This document shows positions 1 to 11,268 of a stretch of 64,000 bases of DNA, one piece after another; within the stretch, counting starts at the first letter, position 1, and each line of letters starts with the position of its first letter. The notes below the pieces were generated by a model. That model was not told the origin of the DNA. It saw only the letters and a list, made by a program, of their open reading frames with translations, and made no database searches. The stretch is from Strigamia acuminata. Its lineage: Eukaryota; Arthropoda; Chilopoda; Geophilomorpha; Linotaeniidae. The position numbers were made by a program, and so were the translations under genes. The stretch covers positions 34,684,427-34,748,426 of the forward strand of contig OX442315.1 of NCBI GenBank assembly GCA_949358305.1, read 5' to 3'.

Positions 1-2
1 TT

Positions 3-1670
3 CCACCGACTCGAGAAGAAATTATAAAAGCTCAACTAGCCGACAAAGAGTGTAGAATAATAATCGATCATCTGAAACGAGATGAAATCGAACAAAGAAA
101 GTTTAAGAAAACTAAAGAATGGATGAAAGCAGTCCAAGGTTACCAATTAGATTTTCAAGAAGAAAATGGTAATGAAATGCTGATTTATTTCAAACCAACG
201 TTTGAAGAGGAATTGAATGACTCTGGAAACGGATTTAAAGCTGTCATTCCACCGTCATTAGTACGAAGAGTACTGTTTGCCTGTCACGGACATCCATTAA
301 GTGGACATGCAGGGATGAGTAAGACGCTCGAACGAGCAAAACTTATATATTACTGGCCGAAGATGAATAAAGATACTCGCAATTACGTCCGAAGTTGTAT
401 TCATTGCCAGCAATACAAGCCCTGTCAACATAAAAAGCATAGAGCGAGTTACACTCCTCATAACATGTCTTACCCGTGGGAAGTAATCTGCATTGATTTA
501 ATGGGTCCCAAACCGACAGGAAGAAGCCAATACAGATTTGTATTAGTAATTATAGATCAATGTACTAAATGGGTAGAATTATTCCCTTTAAGTAAGGCAT
601 CTAGTGAATCTATTGTGAATAGGTTAGGAGAAGTGATTCATAGATGGGGATACCCAAAGAAAATTGTTAGTGATAACGGGAGCCAATTCATATCCACGAT
701 TTATGAAGAGTTTTGTAAAAAACACAACATCAGAATGGCTCATGTGAGTCCATATCACGCTCAGGCCAATCCTACGGAAAGGGCCAATAGAGACATCAAA
801 ATAATGCTGGCTCTTTATTCAGACATTCACTCCCATTGGCCGAGATTCTTAAACGAATTTGCATTTGCCTCGAGAACGGCTAAATCAGAAGCTACAGGCG
901 CAACGCCATTCTTATTGAACACAGGAAGAAATGTACCTCTTCCCTTTGATCCTCGGATCATTCAACATGCAAATGCATTTGACAAGAATAACCCGGAAGA
1001 ATACGTATATAATTTACTTGGAATTTTACGTCGAGCACATCAAGAGATGCATTTGCGTATTCAAGCAAATTATGAGAGACACGACAAGATTCACAGAAAT
1101 AAATTTCACATTTGTGAATATACTGTCGGTGATTTGGTATGGAAAGCCACTCACATCCTTTCAAATAAAGAGAAAGGAATTACTAAAGGTTTCGCCGAGA
1201 AACGAGATGGACCGTGGGAAATTACGGAAGTTTTACCTGGAGGTGCTTATAAGTTGAGAAAATTAGTTGATGGATCAATAGAACCATCCATAAATACTGA
1301 TGATCTCTCACCTTATATCCCATCTTACCCGATTGAGACTTGGACACTCGACCAAAAGAATGGAAGAGTAGAGAATCACCCAAACCCTGATTGGATGAAC
1401 GAAAGTTCAACCGTAAATAATTCAAGTAAATTAAATAATCAAGAATTAGGAAATAATTCTGCTAATATGGAATTAGATCCCGAAGAAGTTACAACACCCG
1501 CTTCAAAAGAAAGCGACATCGTAGTTAATAATCCAAAACATGATTATAACCTTAGGAAAAGGAAAAGAAGTTGTGAACTTTCACAACTGCAACCTCGTAC
1601 GAAGCGAATTTCTACGACAGATCAAGAATGCACAACAGATTTTATACATCTGATTCAAGATCGCCGCTAG
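3..1670 (+). CDS. Ty3/gypsy-type Pol C-terminus: integrase (5' end outside window)
   Basis: This is the 3' part of a retroelement polyprotein. The frame is open from base 3, so the gene starts upstream; the first ATG at 123 is only an internal Met. Counting from that Met, there is an HHCC zinc-binding region (His at about 55-62, CIHC at 92-95) and a DDE integrase core at D125, D184 and E219. The 35-residue spacing between the second Asp and Glu is the DD35E arrangement of Ty3/gypsy and retroviral integrases. A GPY/F-like stretch follows at about 330-400, then a basic, Asn-rich tail. No chromodomain is visible and there is no frameshift. The stop is TAG at 1668-1670. Integrase inserts element cDNA into host DNA. 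It is a different family from the element at 11269-21609. Its LTRs are not identifiable here. Confidence 0.88.
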   Translation, partial: PPTREEIIKAQLADKECRIIIDHLKRDEIEQRKFKKTKEWMKAVQGYQLDFQEENGNEMLIYFKPTFEEELNDSGNGFKAVIPPSLVRRVLFACHGHPLSGHAGMSKTLERAKLIYYWPKMNKDTRNYVRSCIHCQQYKPCQHKKHRASYTPHNMSYPWEVICIDLMGPKPTGRSQYRFVLVIIDQCTKWVELFPLSKASSESIVNRLGEVIHRWGYPKKIVSDNGSQFISTIYEEFCKKHNIRMAHVSPYHAQANPTERANRDIKIMLALYSDIHSHWPRFLNEFAFASRTAKSEATGATPFLLNTGRNVPLPFDPRIIQHANAFDKNNPEEYVYNLLGILRRAHQEMHLRIQANYERHDKIHRNKFHICEYTVGDLVWKATHILSNKEKGITKGFAEKRDGPWEITEVLPGGAYKLRKLVDGSIEPSINTDDLSPYIPSYPIETWTLDQKNGRVENHPNPDWMNESSTVNNSSKLNNQELGNNSANMELDPEEVTTPASKESDIVVNNPKHDYNLRKRKRSCELSQLQPRTKRISTTDQECTTDFIHLIQDRR

Positions 1671-2480
1671 TGATAGCGTATTTTTTTAAATAAAAATTTA
1701 AAAAAGATAAAAAATCGGGTCACTTTTTGACCCACAAATTAGTCATGGTTAAATCATAAACCTATAGGAGAATAGGGTGAAAATACCCCGGGTAGAGAGT
1801 AGAGGATTTGTTCTCTCACAAGCTTCACACACATGTGCGAGTCAACTTTGACACCTGCGTCGATAGAAAAGTTCGTCGCGATTTCTTTCAAGAAAACCTC
1901 GAGATTCGTGGTAAGACTCATGTATTACCAGTAAACTCGGAAATTATGTGTCAGGACTTAATGTTATAATCCTTTCATGATAGAAAAGGACGAGAGAAAA
2001 CTTCGGTGATTAATTTCGTCTGAAAGAGACGAACACGTGACCTCGGCGTGAAGAAGAAAATTTCTCCTTCGAGAAAATTCGAAATATCATCACGACAGTT
2101 CAACGTTTACTAGAGTGTTACGTGTAAGTAATGATAAATTTAATATATCAAGAGATATTCACGGCTATTTTATATATAAAATTAGGATTTCTACGTTGGC
2201 GGAGAACACCTTCGCTAAAAACAACGAGTTTTGTCAATTAGAAAATCGGCACCACATCATTTTGAATACTTAAGTGGATTCCGGAGATTCCTAGTGTAAG
2301 TATTCTAAAGATAATTCTATCGAATATTACGAATAGTAAAAAAGCCGCACGTAAAATCCCGATATAAAAATATATCGAAACCATCGATAAAGTTGATAAA
2401 TTTTCACGATAGATGGCGGTATAAATTTTGTTAAATAAATCGTATTGATAAGATTCTCTATATTATTTTCTCTAGAAAAA
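1671..2480. other. Non-coding stretch downstream of integrase ORF
   Basis: About 810 bp of AT-rich sequence lies between the integrase stop and the next ORF. It has two good splice-donor-like sites (GTAAGTAA near 2125, GTAAGTAT near 2296). It may hold an LTR or untranslated leader, but no repeat partner is in the window and I see no clear TG...CA boundaries. Confidence 0.4.
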
Positions 2481-4157
2481 ATGGGAAAAAAGATCGAAAA
2501 AAAGAGAAAATACGTGTTGGTCGAATCCTCTTCCTCCGATGAAGAAGTAACGGCACCTCCTTCGGCCGCTGCCGTATTCGTAGAAGGGTGTCCCAAAACA
2601 CCCGTGATTATCAACGCCAGAGGCTGGGATATTTTGAGTTGGGCTCGCCAACATCCCGAATTGCTCCCCGCTGAGCTTGGTCCACCCGGAACCCCCACGT
2701 TACAGGAGGAACCGGCCAAAAAAGAATCAACGGCGAAGCCATTTGTTATTCCAAAGATAAAAGCGGATGATTTCGCCAGAAATAATCCGCCAATTGCAAA
2801 AAACCAGCCAAGTACCAGTAAACCGCGAAAGGTGGAAATTGTGTACAACCGAGTCAAGTCGCCCGAACGAAGAAGGAAATCCCCACCAATGGAAGCTAAA
2901 CGCCGCCGAAATTCGGAAGACGCTACACCTTCCTCTTGTACTGGCCAAGAGCGTCCAAAAAGAGAATACGTTAGATTTAACGATTCACCAGACCGAGACC
3001 GGGAAAAAAGGTCGTATTCCTCCTACCGAAGGTCCGACCAACCTAGGAATAGGTCAAATACCAGCGCATGGTCAGATCGCCAAAAGTTGGCAAATAAAGT
3101 TCGTCAGATCCAGAAAAGACGAGAACAGTGTAAACAAGATAAAGAGAACGGAAAACCACATGATGATATGGTACTCTCGAAGGACGAAGTGCCATGTCCT
3201 TTTTGTTCCGCCGTCGGGTGGGTCTCGGGATCGGGAACCGGAGGCCACCTGGCGCAATGTTCCAATTGCGAGGGCACAAAGAAGCGGCCCAAAGGCCAAC
3301 CTTGGCGCCCCAGCTTTCTGCCGTTTGTGGTCATGGGAATTCACCCTCCCCCGGCCAGGTTGTGGGCAACTTGCCCGGAGTGTAAAATTGTCCTCTCCAG
3401 TGACGGAAGATCGCCGTACATCAGCCCGGAGTTCTTGAACGCCATAACCACTCCACTAGGAAGGGAAATGCAAGATCTGAGAATTCCGCCAGAAGCTCTA
3501 GAGAGTTCCCGAAAACCACAGAGTACGACAGTCATCGATAAAGGATGTCAAACGGTATCCAAGGAGAACGAAAAAGAAGCCGAAAATGAACTTCTTGTGG
3601 AACCCTTTTTCCCTCCACCAGGAGCGAAAATAGCGCATCTATTCGAATACGAGGTGAGCTACTATTTTCCGACGCTTTTTAGAATTGCCGAGAAAATCAC
3701 GGAACAAATGCGCTCAGACTCTACCGATCCCTCGAATATCAATTATGCTGTCCATGTGATGAAATTGATATTTAACGCCAATCGAGGCGAATCTTTTGCT
3801 GTGCTGGAGCACATATGGACACTGTTAATTGACAGAGTCAACACCGACGGAAAAGGATTAATAAACCCTTCATGGTTCTACGGACTCCCCTGCATTGCGG
3901 AGATATACGACGCTTCGAAGAAGGCTATTGAAGAAAGTTATGAGTTAGTTGAGAAGACTCCAGAATATGAACCAAGGTCTCCGGAGTACGCGCCGAAATC
4001 TCCACCCGCAGAAGATATAGGTGAAGAACCCAATTTCGTCATCGACCGAAGACCAGCGGAATTTCTTCCCCTAGAAAAGTCCGAAGTCGGTGAGTCCAGT
4101 GAGACTCTTAAGAAAGAGAGTGAAGGATCGGAGTCTGATGAAGAAGAAGTCAAGTGA
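2481..4157 (+). CDS. Hypothetical 558-aa protein with CxxC pairs, possibly retroelement-associated
   Basis: This is an intact ORF. I start it at the ATG at 2481, which has a strong context (A at -3, G at +4); the frame extends slightly upstream but without an ATG. The N-terminus is Lys-rich followed by an acidic Ser/Glu patch. The middle third is basic and Arg/Ser-rich. It then has CPFC...GGHLAQCSNC, a C-x2-C...H...C-x2-C arrangement, and a further CPEC pair, which together suggest zinc binding. A C-terminal globular stretch is followed by repeated PEY(E/A)P-type motifs and an acidic tail. I do not recognise the family. It lies 0.8 kb downstream of a gypsy integrase on the same strand, so it could be a third ORF of that element, the gag of an adjacent element, or an unrelated intronless gene. 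No transmembrane segment is evident, which argues against an envelope. Confidence 0.6.
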   Translation: MGKKIEKKRKYVLVESSSSDEEVTAPPSAAAVFVEGCPKTPVIINARGWDILSWARQHPELLPAELGPPGTPTLQEEPAKKESTAKPFVIPKIKADDFARNNPPIAKNQPSTSKPRKVEIVYNRVKSPERRRKSPPMEAKRRRNSEDATPSSCTGQERPKREYVRFNDSPDRDREKRSYSSYRRSDQPRNRSNTSAWSDRQKLANKVRQIQKRREQCKQDKENGKPHDDMVLSKDEVPCPFCSAVGWVSGSGTGGHLAQCSNCEGTKKRPKGQPWRPSFLPFVVMGIHPPPARLWATCPECKIVLSSDGRSPYISPEFLNAITTPLGREMQDLRIPPEALESSRKPQSTTVIDKGCQTVSKENEKEAENELLVEPFFPPPGAKIAHLFEYEVSYYFPTLFRIAEKITEQMRSDSTDPSNINYAVHVMKLIFNANRGESFAVLEHIWTLLIDRVNTDGKGLINPSWFYGLPCIAEIYDASKKAIEESYELVEKTPEYEPRSPEYAPKSPPAEDIGEEPNFVIDRRPAEFLPLEKSEVGESSETLKKESEGSESDEEEVK

Positions 4158-4340
4158 CTCGCGGAGTTAATTTTCGAATTTAATAGAATTTAAGGAAAAA
4201 ATGTTAGAATTAACGAAAAACTCAAAAGTATTCTGTTTAGTATTTAATAAGCGGTTGTGATATGCAAAAGTCATGTTATTTTTAAAAAAAGGAAAATCGA
4301 GAGATAATCCTATAAATCAAAAGAAATCTTTTAATAATTG
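4158..4340. other. AT-rich spacer
   Basis: Short AT-rich sequence between the ORF stop and the foldback element. No feature recognised. Confidence 0.4.
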
Positions 4341-4790
4341 TTAACCTTCGGAAGCGAGTGCACCCGCAAAATCCGCACTTTGGGAGTGACTATTCCTCGG
4401 ATTCCGGCCGGACCAAACTCTTCCGGAAAATGTCCGGGGGAATGCTGAGAGTGCCGATAGACGACATTCGATTTTATGTCGTGGATTTTTGTGCGGTTTG
4501 CGCCGTGTTTATTATTCGTACGAGATTTGGTATTTTCGCAGGGTTGTTGTCGCGCGAGATTCATCGGGGTAAAGCGAGTTCATCAACGACCTCGCCGGTG
4601 AATGTTGCTAAAAATCTGTGCAAGTGTTGTCAAATATTGCCGTGATTCGATGGAATTTTTGTCAGACATTGGGAAATTTTTTTTGACTTGTCCAACGCGC
4701 CAGTAAATCGAGCGTCCACACGCGCCCACATGCGTGAACAGTGCACTCGCCCTCCGCGCCCCGTCGGCGTAGGCGCCGGCCGTCCCCCCT

Positions 4791-4810
4791 TTCTCTCTCT
4801 CTCTCTCTCT
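4791..4810. repeat. CT microsatellite
   Basis: A run of about ten CT dinucleotides inside the left flank of the foldback element. Confidence 0.85.
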
Positions 4811-4837
4811 TCCGCCCGGGAATCGCCCTTCCGCCCG

Positions 4838-5225
4838 TCACCGAATTTTGTCAATATCTGATAAATTTCCACAGAATTGCAGCGACATTGTACGGGATAT
4901 TTCTGCCCGATTTGACGGACTTATGTAAAACATTGTTGAAATTCCGTGGAAATTTATAAAATATTGACAAAGGTTGGTGACCGACCCACGGCGCGTTGCG
5001 GCGCGGTCGGAGCACGCGACCCAATCCCCCCCTCCCCCCGTCCCCAAAAAACCACGCCCCGAGGAACCCCGAGGTTCGGTTTCCGACCGGGTCGCCTCTT
5101 GATCCGACCCGGGGCGCGTCACGGCGCGGTCGGAGGACGGCCCTCGCCCCCAAAAACCACACTCCGGGTCACGTGGTCTCGCACCCGACTCTCTCAGTTA
5201 TCCCGTTACGGCCCTTGGCCGTAAC
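4838..5225. repeat. Left inverted arm of foldback element
   Basis: Reverse complement of about 7795-8215. The outer part (4838-4982) is itself a smaller palindrome: TTTGTCAATATCTG... at its start mirrors ...AATATTGACAAAGG at its end, with GTGGAAATTT/AAATTTCCAC inside. The inner part is GC-rich with CCCCCTCCCCCC. Confidence 0.8.
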
Positions 5226-7800
5226 GGGCCGTTACGGGATCGTGACGGGACCGTCGGCGGCCCGTTAACGGCCCGCACGGGCCGTGACGGGATCGTGACG
5301 GGACCGTTGGCGGCCCGTTAACGGCCCGCACGCGCCGTGACGGGACCGTGACGGGACCGTCGGCGGCCCGTTAACGGCCCGTACGACTCCATGCGGGCCG
5401 TTGACGGGCCGTTAACGGGCCGTTAACGGGCCGTTAACGGCGTAAATCGAAAAAATCAACAACCGACAACACGTACGTGAAAACGCGTACAACATTCATA
5501 GACATTAATCTCGAATCCTGTTTTTGGTTTTACGCCGTTAACGGGCCGTTAACGGGCCGTTAACGGCCCGTTAACGGCCCGTTAACGGCCCGCGTGAGGT
5601 CGTACGGGCCGTCGGCGAGCCGAAGTCCGGGAACGAAGGCCGTGACGGGATCGTGACGGGACTGTCGGCGGCCCGTTAACGGCCCGCACGCGCCGTGACG
5701 GGACCGTGACGGGACCGTCGGCGGCCCGTTAACGGCCCGTGCGGGCCGTTGCGGGATCGTGACGGGATCGTCGACGGCCCGTTAACGGCCCGTGCGGGCC
5801 GTTGCGGGCCGTTGACGGGCCGTTGACGGGCCGTTAACGGGCCGTTAACGGGCCGTTACGGCGTGAATCGAAAAAATCAACAACCGACAACACGTACGTG
5901 AAAACGCGTACAACATTCATAGACATTAATCTCGAATCCTGTTTTCGGTTTTGCCCCGTTAACGGGCCGTTAACGGGCCGTTAACGGGCCGTTAACGGCC
6001 CGTGCGGGCCGTTGCGGGATCGTGACGGGACCGTCGACGGCCCGTTAACGGCCCGTGCGGGCCGTTGCGGGATCGTGACGGGACCGTCAGCGGCCCGTTA
6101 ACGGCCCGTGCGGGCCGTTGCGGGATCGTGACGGGATCGTCGACGGCCCGTTAACGGCCCGTGCGGGCCGTTGCGGGATCGTGACGGGACCGTCAGCGGC
6201 CCGTTAACGGCCCGTGCGGGCCGTTGCGGGATCGTGACGGGATCGTCGACGGCCCGTTAACGGCCCGTGCGGGCCGTTGCGGGCCGTTGACGGGCCGTTG
6301 ACGGGCCGTTAACGGGCCGTTAACGGGCCGTTACGGCGTGAATCGAAAAAATCAACAACCGACAACACGTACATGAAAACGCGTACAACATTCATAGACA
6401 TTAATCTCGAATCCTGTTTTTGGTTTTACGCCGTTAACGGGCCGTTAACGGGCCGTTAACGGCCCGTTAACGGCCCGCGTGAGGTCGTACGGGCCGTCGG
6501 CGAGCCGAAGTCCGGGAACGAAGGCCGTGACGGGATCGTGACGGGACCGTCAGCGGCCCGTTAACGGCCCGTGCGGGCCGTTGCGGGATCGTGACGGGAT
6601 CGTCGACGGCCCGTTAACGGCCCGTGCGGGCCGTTGCGGGATCGTGACGGGACCGTCAGCGGCCCGTTAACGGCCCGTGCGGGCCGTTGCGGGATCGTGA
6701 CGGGATCGTCGACGGCCCGTTAACGGCCCGTGCGGGCCGTTGCGGGCCGTTGACGGGCCGTTGACGGGCCGTTAACGGGCCGTTAACGGGCCGTTACGGC
6801 GTGAATCGAAAAAATCAACAACCGACAACACGTACATGAAAACGCGTACAACATTCATAGACATTAATCTCGAATCCTGTTTTTGGTTTTACGCCGTTAA
6901 CGGGCCGTTAACGGGCCGTTAACGGCCCGTTAACGGCCCGCGTGAGGTCGTACGGGCCGTCGGCGAGCCGAAGTCCGGGAACGAAGGCCGTGACGGGATC
7001 GTGACGGGACCGTCAGCGGCCCGTTAACGGCCCGTGCGGGCCGTTGCGGGATCGTGACGGGATCGTCGACGGCCCGTTAACGGCCCGTGCGGGCCGTTGC
7101 GGGCCGTTGACGGGCCGTTGACGGGCCGTTAACGGGCCGTTAACGGGCCGTTACGGCGTAAATCGAAAAAATCAACAACCGACAACACGTACGTGAAAAC
7201 GCGTACAACATTCATAGACATTAATCTCGAATCCTGTTTTTGGTTTTACGCCGTTAACGGGCCGTTAACGGCCCGTTAACGGCCCGTTAACGGCCCGCAC
7301 AGGCCGTGACGGGATCGTGACGGGACTGTCGGCGGCCCGTTAACGGCCCGCACGAGCCGTGACGGGATCGTGACGGGACCGTCGGCAGCCCGTTAACGGC
7401 CCGTACGACTCCATGCGGGCCGTTGACGGGATCGTGACGGGACCGTCGGCAGCCCGTTAACGGCCCGCACGGGCCGTGACGGGATCGTGACGGGACCGTC
7501 GGCGGCCCGTTAACGGCCCGCACGAGCCGTGACGGGATCGTGACGGGACCGTCGGCAGCCCGTTAACGGCCCGCACGGGCCGTGACGGGATCGTGACGGG
7601 ACCGTCGGCGGCCCGTTAACGGCCCGCACGGGCCGTGACGGGATCGTGACGGGACCGTTGGCGGCCCGTTAACGGCCCGCACGGGCCGTGACGGGATCGT
7701 GACGGGACCGTCGGCGGCCCGTTAACGGCCCGTGCGGGCCGTTTTCGACCCGTTGCGGCCGTTTTCGACCCGTTGCGGCCCGTTTTCGACCCGTTACGGT
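5200..7800. repeat. Tandem array of CCGTTAACGG-bearing repeats
   Basis: Some 2.6 kb is built from units of roughly 53-55 bp containing GACGGGATCGTGACGGGA and the palindrome GGCCCGTTAACGGCCC. In places the unit collapses to runs of GGGCCGTTAAC. The perfect palindrome, with GTTAAC at its centre, occurs dozens of times, so single strands can form many hairpins. CpG density is extreme. Confidence 0.85.
5441..7250. repeat. Five ~90-bp AT-rich spacers embedded in the GC-rich array
   Basis: Nearly identical spacers begin near 5441, 5862, 6336, 6800 and 7156. Each starts around AATCGAAAAAATCAACAACC, runs through CATAGACATTAATCTCG and ends in GTTTTTGGTTTTACG. Their spacing of about 356-474 bp defines a higher-order repeat, so the core grew by amplification of a compound unit. 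Confidence 0.85.
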
Positions 7801-8215
7801 CCTTGGCCGTAACGGGCCGAAAACGGGAAAACTGAAAAAGTCGAGTGCGAGACCACGTGACCCGGAGTGTGGTTTTTGGGGGCGAGGGCCGTCCTCCGAC
7901 CGCGCCGTGACGCGCCCCGAGTCGGATCAAGAGGCGACCCGGTCGGAAACCGAACCTCGGGGTTCCTCGAGGCGTGGTTTTTTGGGGACGGGGGGAGGGG
8001 GGGGGGGGGGGGATCGGGTCGCGTGCTCCGACCGCGCCGCAACGCGATGTGGGTCGGTCACCAACTTTTGTCAATTTTTGACAAATTTCCACGGAATTTC
8101 AGCAACATTTTACGAGACGTTTCTGCCCGACTAGACACGTTTCCGCAGGTTTTAGCAAAACAACGTTAAATTCTGTGGAAATTTATCAAATGTTGACAAA
8201 ATTCTGTGCAAGTTT
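7795..8215. repeat. Right inverted arm of foldback element
   Basis: Reverse complement of the left arm. It includes a 16-G-type homopolymer tract near 7996-8012 and the inner palindrome near 8070-8210 (TTTGTCAATTTTTGACAAATTT... and ...AAATTTATCAAATGTTGAC). Confidence 0.8.
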
Positions 8216-8316
8216 TGTCAGATACTTACTTACTTACGATATAAACTCGAACGTCGTCCATCGACACTCTCAACATTCCACCGGACATTTTCCGGAAGAG
8301 TTTGTCCCGATCGGGA

Positions 8317-8558
8317 CCACGCCTCGACGAAGCCCGGGACCCGGTTTCCGACCGGGTCGTTTTTGGCCCAAGTCACGGCGCGTCGCGGCGCTTTCGGAGC
8401 ACGCGACCCGATCCCCCCCTCCCCCCGTTCTCAAAAACCACGCCTCGACGAAGCCCGGGACCCGGTTTCCGACCGGGTCGTTTTTGGCCCAAGTCACGGC
8501 GCGTCGCGGCGCGTTCGGAGCACATGAACCGATCCCCCCTCCCTCCCGTCACAAAAAC
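8317..8558. repeat. 121-bp direct tandem duplication
   Basis: Two copies, 8317-8437 and 8438-8558, each start CCACGCCTCGACGAAGCCCG and contain GACCGGGTCGTTTTTGGCC. The second copy has several substitutions. It lies in the right flank of the foldback element. Confidence 0.85.
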
Positions 8559-8775
8559 CACGTTTTAGCGAAACCCTTGACCGGTCACAAAACCCACCGA
8601 ACACCGAAAAGCAACGAACAAAACGCGCTCGGTCGCACGAACTACTCGGCCAAAACAACATCCGCAAATTCCGCATCACAGTCGCGATCAACGAAACAAC
8701 GTATAGGCCGCCGTAATGTTAAAAAGCGGGACCCTTTCGCCCCCGACAAAATCCGCACACATACCCCAAGGTTAA

Positions 8776-9323
8776 GCTAAAAAGAAATAATTTACCAAAA
8801 AAATTATGTTAAGATTCCCGTTATTTGAAATAATAATTGTGTGAAGAAATGAGGCTAAGTGTTGTAAAGTTCCAAGTTTGTTTTATTGTAACCAAATAAT
8901 ATTTTATTCTTGATAATTCATTAAAAAAAGAATTGTTGCGCACATCAGAAATATGAAATTTATTTTGAGTCACCCGCATACGCACTCAGCTGTTCGGGAT
9001 GAAAAAAGTCCTGTTTTGAGATATTAATAAAATCATTTCGCAAGAATAACATAAACTTATGAATAAAATTTATAAGTTGAGTAATTAAGGGGGATGTATG
9101 ACGGTTTATAAGTGCTATTTATTAATAACACGGCCGAATTTTAAGTGTTTTTTGCGAAACCCGCATTTGTCAATGCTCCGAGTCGCCACTAGATGGCGCG
9201 ATTATAATTCAGCGGTAAATTCGAATTGCGAGTTAAGAAAACTGGTAAATAAATATAAGAATATATTTATTTGTATGAAACGACACTTTATTAGGATTAA
9301 TATAAATATATATTAATAATTAT
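8776..9323. other. AT-rich non-coding stretch
   Basis: No gene, repeat partner or transposon end recognised. Only short spurious ORFs are present. Confidence 0.4.
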
Positions 9324-10841
9324 TGTTCACACTAAGTGATGGGAATCTCTAGTTCAGCAGAAATGGAGATTTGATAATCCATCGATCAACCGATCGATGT
9401 GATTGGTGGATCCATTTCCGGTCCTGGGTATCCAGTTCCGGTTGTGGTGTGAATTAGCATATTGCTCCTCCGTATCCACTTCCGGCGATACGGGATTGGA
9501 GGGATTCGTGGAACCCATGTTCCAATTGGTTGATTGGATTAATCTCTAATCCAGTCAGGTTATATAAACCCAAACAACCGGCCATCCGGCAGCTCTGTTT
9601 GATTATTTTCTGTTTGGTATTGTTACTTAAGAAATATGATTCGTTGTTCACGTAAAAAAACCTTTTGGTTCTTTGTTGATTTATTCGCAAAGAACCGTTG
9701 CATGATTCTACAGAATCATGCCACCGCCGGCAATTGAAGTCGAAGTGCTGGGATCATTATGTTGCATAAATGTTACAGTTTACGGTTGCGACGCCGAAGG
9801 AGAACCCGCCGTTGTGCAATTCAGTATCCTCCGGACAGGACCAAGTTGTCTTTTTCGGTATGAACGTATTCCGTTACCACGAGTAGCATCGGTATTGTTG
9901 AGAATCGGTTCCTTCACCTGATGGTGCCAAAGCAGTCTGTTTTACAGTAACCACGAGTAGCACCAAGTGTTTGGCAAGCTGATTCTCATGGTATTCGATG
10001 CCAAAGCAGTCGGTCTATTATTAGTACCGCGAGAGATAAAACTGCTGTGCGGAGCCGCGAGCTATCGACCCCTGTGTACGTGGTACCGTCAACCACTCGA
10101 TGGACGACCGTGCTGCGACGCCGGGGACGCTTGATACCGTTCTGCATGGCAAGGCGTATATTCTAATCGATGGCAATTGTGTGTTGCGACGGGAAGCTTA
10201 ATCTTCATTTTATTTATAACAGCAAAACTTAAACTCGACAACCAGTTGGACCAAAATCAAGTCAGAAGACTTAATCTCATATTGAACTCAATATAACCGA
10301 TAAGTTGACGACAACTTATTCCCGAAATATCTAAATAAGAATTCACAACGATATGAATTAAATATAATTCATAAGTGGAATATTGATAAGTAAATGAATA
10401 CATTTACTTACACCAATATCCTCCCAAAGTTGTGGCGGTGCAGACAAAGTCAACCGCAATGCTCAGATCATTCGATTTATCGACGTGCGATAGTTTACAC
10501 AGCGAACCAAGGAAACCAGCGAAGCCGTATCGGACTCCAGGACACAGCCATCCGGCTTAAGATGACATCTATAATCAGGTCGAGCGATGGGGAAACCGCT
10601 CCCATATTCCAGACCCGTAGTGATATTATTCTAGGGCCAGTTGGCCAATTCTTTGTATAGTTTAATAGCTGATTTAACTTGCCAAATGTCGGCATTAGTC
10701 CTATGTATAATTTAGCCTTGATATTATTGTTTACCAACAATAAACTGTCTTGTATTTATCTCGTATTGTATTCACTGTTTATTTATTGCGATCTCTTCCC
10801 GGTACCATTGTTAAATGGGAGTTGTGGTCGTCACCGTCACA
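9324..10841 (+). other. Unclassified segment, possible solo LTR or promoter-bearing repeat
   Basis: This 1.5-kb stretch starts TGTTCAC and ends GTCACA. It has a TATATAAA-like box at about 9560, AATAAA near 10736 and direct repeats (CCACGAGTAGCA at about 9880 and 9950; TGCCAAAGCAGTC at about 9927 and 10001). The TG...CA ends would suit an LTR, but I see no target duplication or second copy. Confidence 0.25.
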
Positions 10842-10965
10842 AACGTATTATAATGTATTGTAATACATTGCAACGTATTATAATGTATTGTAATACATTG
10901 CAACGTATTATAATGTATTGTAATACATTGCAACGTATTATAATGTATTGTAATACATTGCAATG
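10842..10965. repeat. 30-bp tandem repeat (about 4 copies)
   Basis: The unit contains CGTATTATAATGTATTG and TAATACATTGCAA and is partly palindromic. It abuts the 26-bp satellite. Related TACATTGCAATGTATT sequence recurs near 59580, upstream of the paralogous lectin exon. Confidence 0.9.
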
Positions 10966-10967
10966 TA

Positions 10968-11268
10968 TATGTTTTAAAATACATTTTACAAAATATGTTT
11001 TAAAATACATTTTACAAAATATGTTTTAAAATACATTTTACAAAATATGTTTTAAAATACATTTTACAAAATATGTTTTAAAATACATTTTACAAAATAT
11101 GTTTTAAAATACATTTTACAAAATATGTTTTAAAATACATTTTACAAAATATGTTTTAAAATACATTTTACAAAATATGTTTTAAAATACATTTTACAAA
11201 ATATGTTTTAAAATACATTTTACAAAATATGTTTTAAAATACATTTTACAAAATATGTTTTAAAATAC
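10968..11268. repeat. 26-bp satellite, left part (about 11.6 copies)
   Basis: The unit is TTTTAAAATACATTTTAC plus AAAATATG. The array is broken by the LTR retrotransposon and resumes at 21610; joined, it would be about 30 copies. Confidence 0.93.

Larger units (their letters stand above)
4341..8775. mobile_element. GC-rich foldback-like element with long inverted arms
   Basis: Two arms in inverse orientation flank a tandem-repeat core. The left arm at about 4838-5225 is the reverse complement of about 7795-8215. A second block at 4414-4482 is the reverse complement of 8234-8305. The outermost 8 bases, TTAACCTT at 4341 and AAGGTTAA at 8768, are also inverted, but the exact ends are uncertain and no target duplication is clear. 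Long arms with internal direct repeats resemble Foldback (FB/TU-type) elements. There is no transposase, so the element would need enzymes supplied in trans. GC and CpG content are far above the flanks. Open frames inside are by-products of repeats. Confidence 0.6.

Noticed and set aside
2445-2480. Longer N-terminus for the 558-aa ORF
   Set aside because: The upstream extension would need a TTG start; the ATG at 2481 has a strong eukaryotic context.
4738-8780. Several Arg/Pro-rich ORFs in the foldback element, including one ending near 8780
   Set aside because: They follow the inverted arms and tandem repeats, appear in mirrored form on both strands, and have no recognisable domain.
10842-11268. 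Possible CRISPR-like array
   Set aside because: The repeats are contiguous, with no unique spacers, in a eukaryotic context. The same holds for the arrays at 27883, 39608, 49187, 54531 and 55459.
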